Positions 1-8,657 of a stretch of DNA of 18,438 bases are shown here, one piece after another (the stretch's first letter is position 1; each line of letters starts with the position of its first letter). The position numbers and the translations under genes were made by a program. The DNA comes from an uncultured Bacilli bacterium (GTDB taxonomy: Bacteria; Bacillota_I; Bacilli_A; ML615J-28; CAG-313). The stretch covers positions 1 to 18,438 of the forward strand of contig CAJGDR010000014.1 in NCBI GenBank assembly GCA_904502205.1, in the 5' to 3' direction. The notes below the pieces were generated by a model. That model was not told the origin of the DNA. It ran no database searches and saw only the letters and a program-made list of their open reading frames with translations.

Positions 1-3000
1 CGTAAAGACAAAATGGTTGTTTGTGATAAAAACGACAATTTTGAAAAAGAAGTTGATATTAAAGGTGAAGTTAAAAAACATGAAACAATCAACTATCGTA
101 CTTTAAAACCTGAAAAAGATGGGTTATTTTGTGAATGTATTTTCGGACCACAAAAAGATTATCAATGTGCATGTGGTAAATCACGTAAAAGTTTAAATGG
201 TGAAACTAAAGTATGTGAAAAATGTGGTGTTGAACTTACTGAAAGTAAAGTACGTCGTGAACGTATGGGTTATATTGCACTTGCTGCTCCTGTTGTTCAT
301 AACTGGTATATTAAGAGTGTTCCAAGTAAAATTGGTATCTTATTAGATATGAAAACAACTCAAGTTGATGATGTTGTATATCTTGCATCTTACATCATTA
401 CTGAAGTAAATGGTGAACTTGAAGATTTACATGAAGGTATGATCATCACTGAACAAGAACACAGTGTTTATAAACGTCGTTATCCATTCAAATATAAAGT
501 TAAAACTGGTGCAGAAGCAATTCGTTATTTATTACAAAGACTTGATATTAAAGCAACAATTGCTGAAATTCATGAAGAACTTCATACTGCAACTAAACAA
601 CGTCGTGAAAAATTAATCAAACGTTTAGAAATTTGTGAAGCATTTGCTCAATCACATAATAAACCTGAATGGATGATTATGGATGTTGTTCCAGTTATCC
701 CACCAGATCTAAGACCAATGGTTCAACTTGATGGTGGTAGATTTGCAACTACTGACTTAAATGACTTATATCGTCGTATTATCAACCGTAATAATCGTTT
801 ACGTAAACAATATGAAGTTAATGCTCCAGAACTTATTACTAAAAACGAAAAACGTATGTTACAAGAAGCTGTTGATGCTTTAATTGATAACACAGGTTTA
901 AATCGTCGTAATAAACGTGCTGCAATGGACAAAAACCGTGCATTAAAATCATTATCTGACTTATTACGTGGTAAACAAGGTCGTTTCCGTCAAAACTTAC
1001 TTGGTAAACGTGTTGACTACTCAGGACGTTCAGTTATCGTAGTTGGACCAGATTTAAAGATGTACCAATGTGGTATTCCAAGAGAAATGGCTTTAATCTT
1101 ATTTAAACCATTCATTATTAATTATCTTCGTCAAAAAGAAGCTGCTAATGGTGAAGTAGTTAAAGATAAAGCTGGTATTAAGAAAGCTAAAGATATGATT
1201 GAAAAGGGTTCACCAGAAGCAATGGAAGCTCTAGAAAAAATTGTTGTAGAACATCCAGTACTTCTAAACCGTGCCCCTACTCTACATAGACTTTCTATTC
1301 AAGCATTTGAACCAAAACTAGTTGAAGGTAAAGCAATCAGATTACATCCACTTGTAACTACAGCCTTCAATGCCGACTTCGACGGTGACCAAATGCCAGT
1401 TCACGTGCCTTTATCAAAAGAAGCACAAACAGAAGCAAGAATGTTAATGCTTGCATCTAAAAATATCTTAGCACCTAAAGATGGTAAACCAATCGTTACA
1501 CCATCTCAAGATATGATCTTAGGTAACTATTACCTATCAATTGAAAGAAAACCTTGTGAAAACAATTTTGCAAGCATTGATGACTTATTACAAAGTCCAA
1601 ATGTGCATGATTATCCAATTTACATTGAAGGTGAAAACTTCTCTTGTGTTTACAAAACAGTAGAAGAATTAGAAGCAGCTTTAAAAGCTAAAAAATGTCC
1701 AAGTGTTGCGAAAGCATATCTTCTTAACGAAGGTCACTTATACATGAACCCAAATGAAGTTGAACATGCATATGAAAAAGGTGAAATTAAATTCCACACA
1801 AGAGTTGCTTTACCTGCTAGAACACTTAATAAACCATTTGTTCATATTGATCAAAAACTTGAGGAAACTAACCCTGAAGAATATCAAAGATTAGTTGCTA
1901 AAAACGAAGAATTAAAGAGTCAATTTATTATTACAACTTATGGTAAAATTATTTTCAATAATGTATTCCCACAAGAATTCTCTTATGTAAATGAAAATAC
2001 TCAAAAGAACCTATCAGTTGGTACTAACGAATGTTTCTTTGTTAAAAATGCAAACGAAACAAGAATTCGTGCAGTTAAATTACCACTAGGTGAACCATTT
2101 AAGAAAAAGTTCTTAAGTATGATTATTAGTGAAGTATTTAGACAAGCTAAACTTGCTGAAACTTCTAATACACTAGATAAGATGAAAGACTTAGGATTCT
2201 ATTATTCTACAATGGCTGGTATTACAGTATCTGCTTTCGACGTAATGAAAATCGATAAGAAAAATGAAATTATTAAAGAAGCAGAAAAGAAAGTACAACG
2301 TTATAATAAATTATTAAGACAAGGTACAATGAAAAACTCTGAACGTAAACAAAACGTTATTGCTGTTTGGAGTAAAGCTACTAAAGATATCGAAGCTGAA
2401 ATCAAAGATATCATGAAAACATACGCTACATCTAACGACATTTTCATGATGGCCGATTCTGGAGCCCGTGGTTCATCTTCTAACTTTACACAGCTTGCCG
2501 GTATGCGTGGTCTGATGGCTAAACCAAATGGGGAACCAATGGAAATTCCAATCAAATCATGTTTTAGAGAAGGTATGTCAATGTCTGAGTTCTTTATTTC
2601 AACTCACGGTGCGCGTAAAGGTTCTACCGATACTGCGTTAAAGACTGCCGAATCTGGTTACTTAACAAGACGTTTAGTTGACGTATCACATGACGTTACA
2701 ATTACTTGTGAAGATTGTGGAACAGATAAAGGTATGATTATGAAAACATTATATAATGATAATGGTTCATTAATTGTATCAATGAAAGACCGTATTATTG
2801 GTCGTTTTGCATCTAAGAAAATTGAATGGAAAAATCCAAAAACTAGATGTAAAGAAATTTTATGTGAAAGAAACCAAATCATTACTGAACCAATTGCTGA
2901 ACGTATCGTTGCAGCTGGAATTGAAGCAGTAGAAGTAAGAACATTATTTACTTGTGATTCTAAAAATGGTGTTTGTGTTAAATGTTATGGTTCTGACCTA

Positions 3001-3756
3001 TCAACTACTGAAACTGTTGAAAAAGGTGAAGTTGTTGGTATCGTTGCAGCACAATCAATCGGTGAACCTGGTACACAGCTTACAATGCGTACATTCCACT
3101 CAGGTGGGGTTGCCGGAGATGACATCACTCAAGGTTTACCTCGTATTCAAGAATTATTTGAAGCACGTGAACCAAAAGGTAAAGGTATTATCTCAGAAAT
3201 TGATGGTGTAATTGATTCGATTACTCCAGAAAAAGATAGTCGTTTCACAATTGTTGTTAAGAGTGAAATTGATAGTAAATCTTATTTAACAGACAGTGGT
3301 AAAAAACCAAGCGTATCTGTTGGAGATACTGTTAAAGCTGGTGACTTAATCGTTGATGGTATGATTCATCCAAAAGAATTATTAAGAGTAGCGAATGTTG
3401 CTAAAGTTGAACAATATATTGTTAAAGAAGTTCAAAAAGTTTACCGTGCTCAAGGGGTTGACATTTCTGATAAACACGTTGAGATCATTGTTAAACAAAT
3501 GCTTCAAAAAGCTATTGTTGTTCATGAAGGAGATACAAACTTACTTCCTGGAACATTCATTTCTCGTAGCGAATTATATCAAGTAATTAAAGAAACACTT
3601 GCTAAAGGTAAACGTATCCCAGTTGTTAAACCTGTAATCCTTGGTATTACAAGAGCATCATTAAAAGCTGACTCATTCTTATCAGCTGCATCATTCCAAG
3701 AAACAACTCGTGTTTTAACAGAAGCTGCTATTCGCGGTAAGATTGACCGTTTATAA
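1..3756 (+). CDS. rpoC: DNA-directed RNA polymerase subunit beta' (5'-partial; frame closes at an unexpected TAA)
   Basis: This is the largest catalytic subunit of RNA polymerase. The frame is open from base 1, so the true start lies upstream; the ATG at 13 is internal. Visible landmarks in order are the N-terminal zinc site (CACGK then CEKCG, about 168-225), NRAPTLHR (about 1267-1290), the catalytic NADFDGDQM (from 1369, three Mg-binding Asp), the region around [12 protein letters not shown] (about 2450-2490), the second zinc site (CEDCG near 2707, then [11 protein letters not shown] near 2953), and the trigger loop [19 protein letters not shown] (from 3052). rpoB is expected just upstream. 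The frame ends with TAA at 3754-3756 directly after RGKIDRL, where homologues continue into GLKENVIIG. The missing conserved tail lies in the same frame downstream. I infer an in-frame nonsense codon, a sequence error or readthrough rather than the natural end. Confidence 0.97.
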   Translation, partial: RKDKMVVCDKNDNFEKEVDIKGEVKKHETINYRTLKPEKDGLFCECIFGPQKDYQCACGKSRKSLNGETKVCEKCGVELTESKVRRERMGYIALAAPVVHNWYIKSVPSKIGILLDMKTTQVDDVVYLASYIITEVNGELEDLHEGMIITEQEHSVYKRRYPFKYKVKTGAEAIRYLLQRLDIKATIAEIHEELHTATKQRREKLIKRLEICEAFAQSHNKPEWMIMDVVPVIPPDLRPMVQLDGGRFATTDLNDLYRRIINRNNRLRKQYEVNAPELITKNEKRMLQEAVDALIDNTGLNRRNKRAAMDKNRALKSLSDLLRGKQGRFRQNLLGKRVDYSGRSVIVVGPDLKMYQCGIPREMALILFKPFIINYLRQKEAANGEVVKDKAGIKKAKDMIEKGSPEAMEALEKIVVEHPVLLNRAPTLHRLSIQAFEPKLVEGKAIRLHPLVTTAFNADFDGDQMPVHVPLSKEAQTEARMLMLASKNILAPKDGKPIVTPSQDMILGNYYLSIERKPCENNFASIDDLLQSPNVHDYPIYIEGENFSCVYKTVEELEAALKAKKCPSVAKAYLLNEGHLYMNPNEVEHAYEKGEIKFHTRVALPARTLNKPFVHIDQKLEETNPEEYQRLVAKNEELKSQFIITTYGKIIFNNVFPQEFSYVNENTQKNLSVGTNECFFVKNANETRIRAVKLPLGEPFKKKFLSMIISEVFRQAKLAETSNTLDKMKDLGFYYSTMAGITVSAFDVMKIDKKNEIIKEAEKKVQRYNKLLRQGTMKNSERKQNVIAVWSKATKDIEAEIKDIMKTYATSNDIFMMADSGARGSSSNFTQLAGMRGLMAKPNGEPMEIPIKSCFREGMSMSEFFISTHGARKGSTDTALKTAESGYLTRRLVDVSHDVTITCEDCGTDKGMIMKTLYNDNGSLIVSMKDRIIGRFASKKIEWKNPKTRCKEILCERNQIITEPIAERIVAAGIEAVEVRTLFTCDSKNGVCVKCYGSDLSTTETVEKGEVVGIVAAQSIGEPGTQLTMRTFHSGGVAGDDITQGLPRIQELFEAREPKGKGIISEIDGVIDSITPEKDSRFTIVVKSEIDSKSYLTDSGKKPSVSVGDTVKAGDLIVDGMIHPKELLRVANVAKVEQYIVKEVQKVYRAQGVDISDKHVEIIVKQMLQKAIVVHEGDTNLLPGTFISRSELYQVIKETLAKGKRIPVVKPVILGITRASLKADSFLSAASFQETTRVLTEAAIRGKIDRL

Positions 3757-3876
3757 GGATTAAAAGAAAACATCATTATTGGTGGATTAATCCCAGCTGG
3801 TACTGGTTTAGTTGACGAAGTTAATGTTGAACCAGAAAACCTAGACGCAACTTTATACGAAGTTCCAAAACTATAA
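3757..3876 (+). other. rpoC: Conserved RpoC C-terminal tail, in frame behind the TAA at 3754
   Basis: These 39 sense codons plus TAA read GLKENIIIGGLIPAGTGL, then about 20 more residues ending in YEVPKL. The first part matches the nearly invariant end of bacterial beta' (GLKENVIxGxLIPAGTG), the region H tail that lies close to the omega subunit. It is in the same frame as rpoC, separated only by one TAA, and shows no frameshift or decay. A terminator follows seven bases after its stop, so the transcript unit ends here. It has no start codon or ribosome binding site of its own. The simplest reading is that the real rpoC product runs to 3876. Confidence 0.9.
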
Positions 3877-3882
3877 AAAAAC

Positions 3883-3906
3883 AAGGAGGGGTTAACCCTC
3901 CTTTTA
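3883..3906 (+). terminator. Rho-independent terminator of rpoC
   Basis: The inverted repeat AAGGAGGG / CCCTCCTT (8 bp, GC-rich for this genome) has a 5-base GTTAA loop and is followed by TTA. It sits seven bases after the second rpoC stop, supporting 3876 as the biological end of the gene. The next gene starts only 14 bases further on, so it may depend on readthrough. Confidence 0.85.
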
Positions 3907-3919
3907 TTTAGGTGAATAT

Positions 3920-4312
3920 ATGAAATATGAAAAATCATGTGGAGCTGTCATTTTTAAAGAAGACAAAGTTTTATTAATAAAATCTGTTAAAGGTCATTGG
4001 TCATTTCCAAAAGGCCATGTTGAAGGAAATGAAACAGAATTAGAAACAGCTCATCGCGAAATATTTGAAGAAACAAACTTAAAAGTAATATTAAATGAAA
4101 ATATCCGCATTGTTATCAATTATAGTCCATATCCTGGTGTAACAAAAGATGTTGTTTATTTTTATGCTACATACTTAAGTGGCGATTGTCAAAGACAAGT
4201 TGCAGAAGTAGAAAGGGTAGGCTGGTTTGATATATCAGATGCAATGAATTTAATTACTTTTGAAAGTGAAAAAAATGTTTTAAAAGATATAATAAAATGT
4301 GATTGTTTATAA
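3920..4312 (+). CDS. Nudix hydrolase, diadenosine-tetraphosphatase (NUDT2-like) type
   Basis: This 130-residue protein is probably a Mg-dependent hydrolase of dinucleoside polyphosphates such as Ap4A, or of other nucleoside diphosphate derivatives. The Nudix box spans residues 32-54: G32, a glutamate seven residues on, then REIFEETNL; the usual Gly of the box (EExGU) is Asn here. The flanking GHWSFPKGHVEGNE resembles NUDT2-like Ap4A hydrolases of Bacillota, and the length is normal for a single Nudix domain. The start is fixed by AGGTGA at 3910-3915, four bases before ATG. No promoter is visible in the short gap after the rpoC terminator, so expression probably comes from leakage of the rpo transcript. 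The last codons and stop lie within the terminator stem. Family is sure; substrate is inferred. Confidence 0.88.
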   Translation: MKYEKSCGAVIFKEDKVLLIKSVKGHWSFPKGHVEGNETELETAHREIFEETNLKVILNENIRIVINYSPYPGVTKDVVYFYATYLSGDCQRQVAEVERVGWFDISDAMNLITFESEKNVLKDIIKCDCL

Positions 4313-4328
4313 ACAATCACATTTTTTT
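4294..4328 (+). terminator. Terminator overlapping the end of the Nudix gene
   Basis: A perfect 16-bp inverted repeat, AAAATGTGATTGTTTA at 4294-4309 and its complement at 4310-4325, is followed by more T residues. The rising arm encodes the last residues of the Nudix protein and the stop codon TAA begins the falling arm. Confidence 0.8.
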
Positions 4329-4347
4329 GTATAGTTAAATTTATTAC

Positions 4348-4376
4348 TTGAAAAAAAAGCTAATAAATGATACAAT
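4348..4376 (+). promoter_or_regulatory. Sigma-A-type promoter of the XRE-membrane gene
   Basis: TTGAAA (4348-4353) and TACAAT (4371-4376) are separated by 17 bp. The ribosome binding site AAGGAG follows at 4383-4388, so the 5' leader is very short. Confidence 0.8.
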
Positions 4377-4396
4377 ATAGTTAAGGAGATGCTAAT

Positions 4397-5065
4397 ATGT
4401 CATTACTTAGTGAAAATTTAAAACTTTTACATCAAGAATCAGGATTATCGTTTGAAGAACTTAGTGAAAAAACTGGGATTGATGTTGTTATTATTAAAGC
4501 ATTTGAACAAGAAAAACTTGTTCCTAATGATTATCAATTGGAATTATTATGTCGTGTCTTAAAATTTCCATATGAAGATATTGAAGAAAGAAACTTAACA
4601 GAAGAAAGAAAAACTGCTACAAAAAAGATGCGTAGCAGCGCAACAAGAGAACAATACAATTGGTATTTTGGTAATCGTAAAGTCTTTTGGTTTTATTTAG
4701 GGTATATTATATATTTTGTTGTTATGATAACTGCTTTATCTTTATATTATATAAATAAATTAAAAGGTATTGATCTAGCAGGAGAATATGCTTTATATAA
4801 AATATATTATACTGATGTCGAACCATATTGGTTATTTTGTATTCAAGTAATTTATAGTGAAGTATTTGTTGGACTTTCAGTTTTTGGTTTTGGTGTTGCT
4901 GGATTTATTGGTTTTCATTATTTAAAAACACATCAATTTATCTTTCGTTGGTGGATGATCTTTTTTATATCAACAATAATAGCATTCTTAAGAATATTTG
5001 GGATTGTTGCAGCTATACCATACTTAATAATTTGTATTACAAATTTAATAAAAGGTAAATATTAA
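4397..5065 (+). CDS. XRE-type helix-turn-helix protein with C-terminal membrane domain
   Basis: This 222-residue protein starts with a Cro/C1-type HTH (about residues 5-60, with LSFEELSEKTGIDVVIIKAFE as turn and recognition region). A charged linker (61-92) and three or four hydrophobic segments follow, at about 96-118, 150-175 and 184-216. The architecture suggests a DNA-binding protein tethered to the membrane, perhaps sensing a membrane signal, but I do not recognise a named family and the HTH may have lost DNA binding. The start is set by AAGGAG eight bases upstream of ATG. It has its own promoter, stands alone between two terminators, and has no obvious partner gene nearby. The regulatory role is inferred. 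Confidence 0.75.
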   Translation: MSLLSENLKLLHQESGLSFEELSEKTGIDVVIIKAFEQEKLVPNDYQLELLCRVLKFPYEDIEERNLTEERKTATKKMRSSATREQYNWYFGNRKVFWFYLGYIIYFVVMITALSLYYINKLKGIDLAGEYALYKIYYTDVEPYWLFCIQVIYSEVFVGLSVFGFGVAGFIGFHYLKTHQFIFRWWMIFFISTIIAFLRIFGIVAAIPYLIICITNLIKGKY

Positions 5066-5068
5066 AAA

Positions 5069-5091
5069 AAACATGTGGAATCCACATGTTT
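5069..5091. terminator. Hairpin terminator between the XRE gene and tRNA-Arg
   Basis: AAACATGTGG / CCACATGTTT arms close on a 3-base loop. The minus-strand reading gives the longer T run, so it best fits termination of the tRNA transcript. The plus-strand side has only TTT and would be a weaker terminator for the XRE gene. Confidence 0.7.
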
Positions 5092-5105
5092 AGTTCTAAA
5101 AAAAA

Positions 5106-5182
5106 TGGCGTCCCAAAAGGGATTCGAACCCCCGACACACGGCTTAGAAGGCCGTTGCTCTATCCAGCTGAGCTATTGGGAC
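5106..5182 (-). tRNA. tRNA-Arg (anticodon UCU)
   Basis: Read on the minus strand, a full 77-base cloverleaf is visible. The acceptor GTCCCAA pairs with TTGGGAC, the D arm is GCTC/GAGC, and the anticodon stem ACGGC/GCCGT encloses loop CTTCTAA (anticodon TCT). The T loop is TTCGAAT, followed by discriminator G and an encoded CCA. The T stem GGGGG/CCCTT includes two G-U pairs. It decodes AGA, one of the two main Arg codons seen in these genes (with CGT), and AGG by wobble. Confidence 0.96.
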
Positions 5183-5193
5183 ATAACACAGTT

Positions 5194-5222
5194 ATTATAT
5201 CAAATTTTAATTAATTTGTAAA
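5194..5222 (-). promoter_or_regulatory. Promoter of tRNA-Arg
   Basis: On the minus strand, TTTACA and a perfect TATAAT are separated by 17 bp, with the -10 ending 11 bases before the tRNA 5' end. Confidence 0.8.
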
Positions 5223-5257
5223 GTAAAACACTTATTTTATTTAGGAGGTTTAATATC

Positions 5258-7048
5258 TTGATGAAAAAAATGCGTAAATTTCTTTTTATCTTAGTATTAT
5301 TTGTTTTTACACTTTTGACTACATCATGTAAAAAGATTGTTGAAAATATTGACCCAGGTGATTTTGATGAATATACTGAAAAGTTATTTGCAACATTAAT
5401 TGGTAACGATGAAATGACAATTCATTTCTTATTTAAAAATCGTGATAAATTACCAATAGAAAAAACAAACCTTTCACTTCCAACGCCAGGATCTAATTCA
5501 GCACTAGGTGTTGCAGTTATCAATTTATATTTTGGTCCAATTAAAAATTATGATTATAATACACTTTCATTTGATCAAAAGATGACTTATAATGTAATCG
5601 TTGATTTACTGGATAGTATTAATGAAAAAACAGGTGATATGGTTTATCTAGATAATAATTATTTAGGATCATATCTTGGTTATCAAGCACAACTTCCTAT
5701 TTTATTTGCTGAATACCGATTTGATAATGTTCAAGATGTTGAAAATTATTTTGGTTTAATGAAGTTAGTACCTCAAACTTTTATAGAATATGTTAATTAT
5801 GAAAATAATAAAGCTGATGCTGGTTATGGAATGCCTGACTTTGTTATTGATAAAGTAATTGATCAATGTATTGAATTTATTTCATCAGGTGATGATCATT
5901 TCTTAATTTCAACATTCCCTGAAAGATTAGAAGTACTTAATTTAACTAATGAACAAAAAGAAAAGTATATTGAAGAAAATAAAGAAATTGTTAAATCATA
6001 TTTAAATGAAGGATATGCTTATGTTCGTGATTATTTACCTAAATTAAAAGGTCGTGCAACTAATGAGATGGGTCTTGCTCACTACAAGAAAGTTAATGAT
6101 GATGGCTCAATTACAGAAATTGGTAAAGAATATTATGCTTATTTATTCAAAGATGCAACTGGTTATGAAGATTCTATTCCAGATGCAATAAACTATATTC
6201 AAAGACATTTAGATGAAATTATTCAAAATGTCGTAACAATATCGCAAAATAATCCAAATATTGGTGATATTGTTGATAGTGTAGTATTAATGGACAATTC
6301 ACCAGAAGAACAAATGGAACTTTACAAAAAAATGATTGTTGGTCATTTCCCACAAATTGAAAAGTATCCAGAAATTAATATTAAGAATGTTCATCCATCG
6401 ATGGAAGATCATTTTAGTCCAGCTGCTTATATTTCATCACCAATTGATGATTTTGATCAAGAATCAATTTTCTTAAATCAATTACGTATTGATGGTGATT
6501 ATAACTATTTATATACAACTCTTGCTCATGAAGGAATTCCAGGTCACATGTACCAAAATATTTACTTCAAATCACAAGATACGAATATTATTCGTAAAGT
6601 TTTAAAAAATAGTGGTTATATGGAAGGTTGGGCAACATATTCAGAACTTTATATGTACAACTTTGTAGAAGGTTTAAGTGATGATGTTATCCAGTATATG
6701 AAAAACTATGATATCTTAAATGGTGTTTTAACAGCACGCCTTGATATGGGAATTCATTATGAAGGATGGACTTTAGAAGAAACTTGTGAGTTCTTATCAA
6801 AATACTTTAAAGGTTATACATTAGAAACTACAAGACCAATTTATGAACAACTAGTTGAAGTTCCAACAAATTCACAAACTTATTATTATACATACTTTAA
6901 ACTTTGTGATATGTATGAAAGAGCTGAAAATGCTCTTGGATCAAAATTTAGTGCATTAGATTTCCATAAATTAATATTAGATTGTGGTCCAGTGCCATTA
7001 AGATTTGTTGAAACAGTTGTTGATGAATATATTAAAGCTAATAAATAA
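5258..7048 (+). CDS. DUF885 family metallopeptidase-like lipoprotein
   Basis: This 596-residue protein belongs to the DUF885 family, a gluzincin-like group of presumed zinc peptidases. HEGIPGH (His424, Glu425, His430) supplies two putative metal-binding His and a catalytic Glu. EGWATYSE (Glu456 to Glu463) holds the likely third ligand. The C-terminal LGSKFSALDFHKLILDCG is also typical of the family. The N terminus is basic, then hydrophobic, then LLTTSC with Cys24, consistent with a lipoprotein exposed on the outer face of the membrane, although Thr at position -3 makes the lipobox imperfect. The start is probably TTG at 5258, nine bases after AGGAGG (5243-5248). An ATG at 5261 would be spaced 12 bases and adds little difference. 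No clear promoter was found in the gap shared with the tRNA. The natural substrate is unknown. Confidence 0.87.
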   Translation: MMKKMRKFLFILVLFVFTLLTTSCKKIVENIDPGDFDEYTEKLFATLIGNDEMTIHFLFKNRDKLPIEKTNLSLPTPGSNSALGVAVINLYFGPIKNYDYNTLSFDQKMTYNVIVDLLDSINEKTGDMVYLDNNYLGSYLGYQAQLPILFAEYRFDNVQDVENYFGLMKLVPQTFIEYVNYENNKADAGYGMPDFVIDKVIDQCIEFISSGDDHFLISTFPERLEVLNLTNEQKEKYIEENKEIVKSYLNEGYAYVRDYLPKLKGRATNEMGLAHYKKVNDDGSITEIGKEYYAYLFKDATGYEDSIPDAINYIQRHLDEIIQNVVTISQNNPNIGDIVDSVVLMDNSPEEQMELYKKMIVGHFPQIEKYPEINIKNVHPSMEDHFSPAAYISSPIDDFDQESIFLNQLRIDGDYNYLYTTLAHEGIPGHMYQNIYFKSQDTNIIRKVLKNSGYMEGWATYSELYMYNFVEGLSDDVIQYMKNYDILNGVLTARLDMGIHYEGWTLEETCEFLSKYFKGYTLETTRPIYEQLVEVPTNSQTYYYTYFKLCDMYERAENALGSKFSALDFHKLILDCGPVPLRFVETVVDEYIKANK

Positions 7049-7055
7049 AGAAAGG

Positions 7056-7079
7056 AATCTCCAGTTATCTGGAGATTTT
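7056..7079 (+). terminator. Terminator-like hairpin that also holds the next gene's Shine-Dalgarno
   Basis: AATCTCCAG / CTGGAGATT (9 bp) with a TTAT loop is followed by TT. It lies eight bases after the DUF885 stop. The only plausible ribosome binding site for the downstream kinase gene, GGAG at 7071-7074, is inside the falling arm. Confidence 0.7.
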
Positions 7080-7086
7080 CATTGTT

Positions 7087-8592
7087 ATGAGTAAATATAA
7101 TAAAGTGTTAATTTTATCAGATAGTTTTAAAAATTCAATTTCATCTAAAGATATAAGTGAAATTGGTAAAAAAGTTTTCAATACTTATTTACCCTCATTA
7201 AATGTTGAAACTTATAGAATTGCTGATGGAGGCGAGGGAACAGTTGATTTTTTTGTTAACGAATTAGGTTATCATAAAAGATTAGTAAATACTGTTAACT
7301 GTTATAACCAAAGAATTACGACATACTATGGTGTAAAAGAAGATGTAGCTGTTTTTGATGTTGCAAGTTCGGTAGGTTTTTTAGTAAATGATCATTTAGA
7401 TCTTTGGCATGCATCTACATATGGAATTGGTTTAGTCCTAAAAGAAATAATCCAAAATGGTTATAAGAAAATCTATTTAGGGTTAGGTGGATCAATTACT
7501 AATGATGGAGGTATGGGCATTTTAGGTGCAATGGGTGGAAAGTTTTATCAAAATGAAGAAGAAGTTATACCATTTAATGACCACAGCATAGAATTTAATC
7601 GTGTTGATTTAACAGATGTTTATGAACTTATAAAAAATGTTCAAATTATTGGTTTATGTGATGTAAATAATCCATTATTAGGTGAAAGAGGTGCAACTTT
7701 TACTTATGGCCCTCAAAAAGGTGGAACACCTGAAATCTTAAAAGAACTAGAAAACTGGATGGAAAAGTATACTCATTGTTTTGATGTTGATTTTAACTAT
7801 CCAGGCTGTGGTGCTGCAGGTGGAATTGGGTATTGTTTAAATATCTTGAATGCAAAACTTGTTAGTGGTATTAAAGTAATGTTGGAAGAATTAAAGCTAA
7901 CAGAAAAACTTGATCAAAATACTTTAGTTGTAACAGGCGAGGGTGCTCTTGATAAAACTTCATTTCAAGGTAAAGTAATAGGTTATTTACTGGATTTAAC
8001 AAAACAATATCAAACAGATACAGTTATTATTTGTGGGATAAATAAATACAATGAAGATTTAGATGTTTTAGTATATCCATTACATGAAAAACCGGTTAAT
8101 AATTATCAAGAAACAGTATATTCTGATGTTGAAAATACTTTCTTTAAAATTTTAAAAGATAATTTCTTAAATTTTGTTGATTTCAAATGGCAACAATATG
8201 ATTATTTACCAAGCGATATTAAAGAACTACGAAAAGAAGTCTTTGTAAAAGAACAAGGTATTTTAGAGGAATTAGAATTTGACCAATATGAAGAAGTTGC
8301 TAAACATATCGGTTTATATATAAATGAATTATTAGTTGGAACAATTCGTTTAATAGAATTAGATAATAATCGATGTAAGCTTGGAAGATTTATTATCAAA
8401 AAAGAATATCGTTCTTTAGGGCTAGGTAAACTAGTCATAGCTTATGTTTTTAAAAATATGAAATTTAGTGAGTATTTAGTTCATGCTCAAGTAAATAAAA
8501 TGGGATTTTATCAAAAATGTGGGTTCGTAGAAGTTGGTGAATCATTCATGGAAGACGGCATCGAACACATTAAAATGTATTGGAAATTGTAG
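7087..8592 (+). CDS. Glycerate kinase fused to a GNAT N-acetyltransferase
   Basis: This 501-residue protein has two domains. Residues 1 to about 357 are a GarK/GlxK-type glycerate 2-kinase, which phosphorylates D-glycerate with ATP. The start has SDSFKNSISS (compare DSFKGSLSS), then RIADGGEGTVDFF, then GLGGSITNDGGMG (132-144), GCGAAGGIGYCLNIL and VTGEGALDKTSFQGKV. Residues from about 365 are a GNAT domain of the ElaA/YjcF-like kind, with LRKEVFVKEQGI, VGTIRL, and the acetyl-CoA loop RSLGLGK (442-448). The kinase part is a little shorter than free-standing family members (usually about 370-380 aa). The reading frame crosses the junction without a stop. No separate promoter is visible. The acetyl acceptor is unknown, and I know of no reason these activities should be joined. 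Confidence 0.88.
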   Translation: MSKYNKVLILSDSFKNSISSKDISEIGKKVFNTYLPSLNVETYRIADGGEGTVDFFVNELGYHKRLVNTVNCYNQRITTYYGVKEDVAVFDVASSVGFLVNDHLDLWHASTYGIGLVLKEIIQNGYKKIYLGLGGSITNDGGMGILGAMGGKFYQNEEEVIPFNDHSIEFNRVDLTDVYELIKNVQIIGLCDVNNPLLGERGATFTYGPQKGGTPEILKELENWMEKYTHCFDVDFNYPGCGAAGGIGYCLNILNAKLVSGIKVMLEELKLTEKLDQNTLVVTGEGALDKTSFQGKVIGYLLDLTKQYQTDTVIICGINKYNEDLDVLVYPLHEKPVNNYQETVYSDVENTFFKILKDNFLNFVDFKWQQYDYLPSDIKELRKEVFVKEQGILEELEFDQYEEVAKHIGLYINELLVGTIRLIELDNNRCKLGRFIIKKEYRSLGLGKLVIAYVFKNMKFSEYLVHAQVNKMGFYQKCGFVEVGESFMEDGIEHIKMYWKL

Positions 8593-8617
8593 GTTTTTTA
8601 ACTTGCAATTTTTTATT
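8584..8617 (+). terminator. Terminator overlapping the kinase-GNAT stop codon and the next promoter
   Basis: AAATTGTAGGTT / AACTTGCAATTT form a 12-bp stem with two G-U pairs and a TTTT loop, followed by a T-rich tract. The stop TAG (8590-8592) is in the left arm, and the -35 box of the next promoter (8603-8608) is in the right arm. Confidence 0.65.
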
Positions 8618-8631
8618 TATAGGTGTATAAT
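8603..8631 (+). promoter_or_regulatory. Promoter of the PII-like/antiporter operon
   Basis: TTGCAA (8603-8608) and a perfect TATAAT (8626-8631) are 17 bp apart. The ribosome binding site GAGGTG follows at 8645-8650. Confidence 0.85.
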
Positions 8632-8657
8632 TTGTTAACAAAAAGAGGTGAAATGAT

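Noticed and set aside
2954..3211. 85-codon plus-strand frame inside rpoC
   Set aside because: It lies in an alternative frame over the second zinc site and trigger loop of rpoC, where the main frame carries clear conservation.
3827..3859. Internal promoter for the Nudix gene in the rpoC tail (TTGAAC with TATACG)
   Set aside because: The spacing is about 20-21 bp and the -10 is poor, so it is not supported.
3579..3938. 119-codon minus-strand open frame across the rpoC end and terminator
   Set aside because: It is antisense to the conserved rpoC tail and terminator, and its translation has no recognisable motif; a shadow frame.
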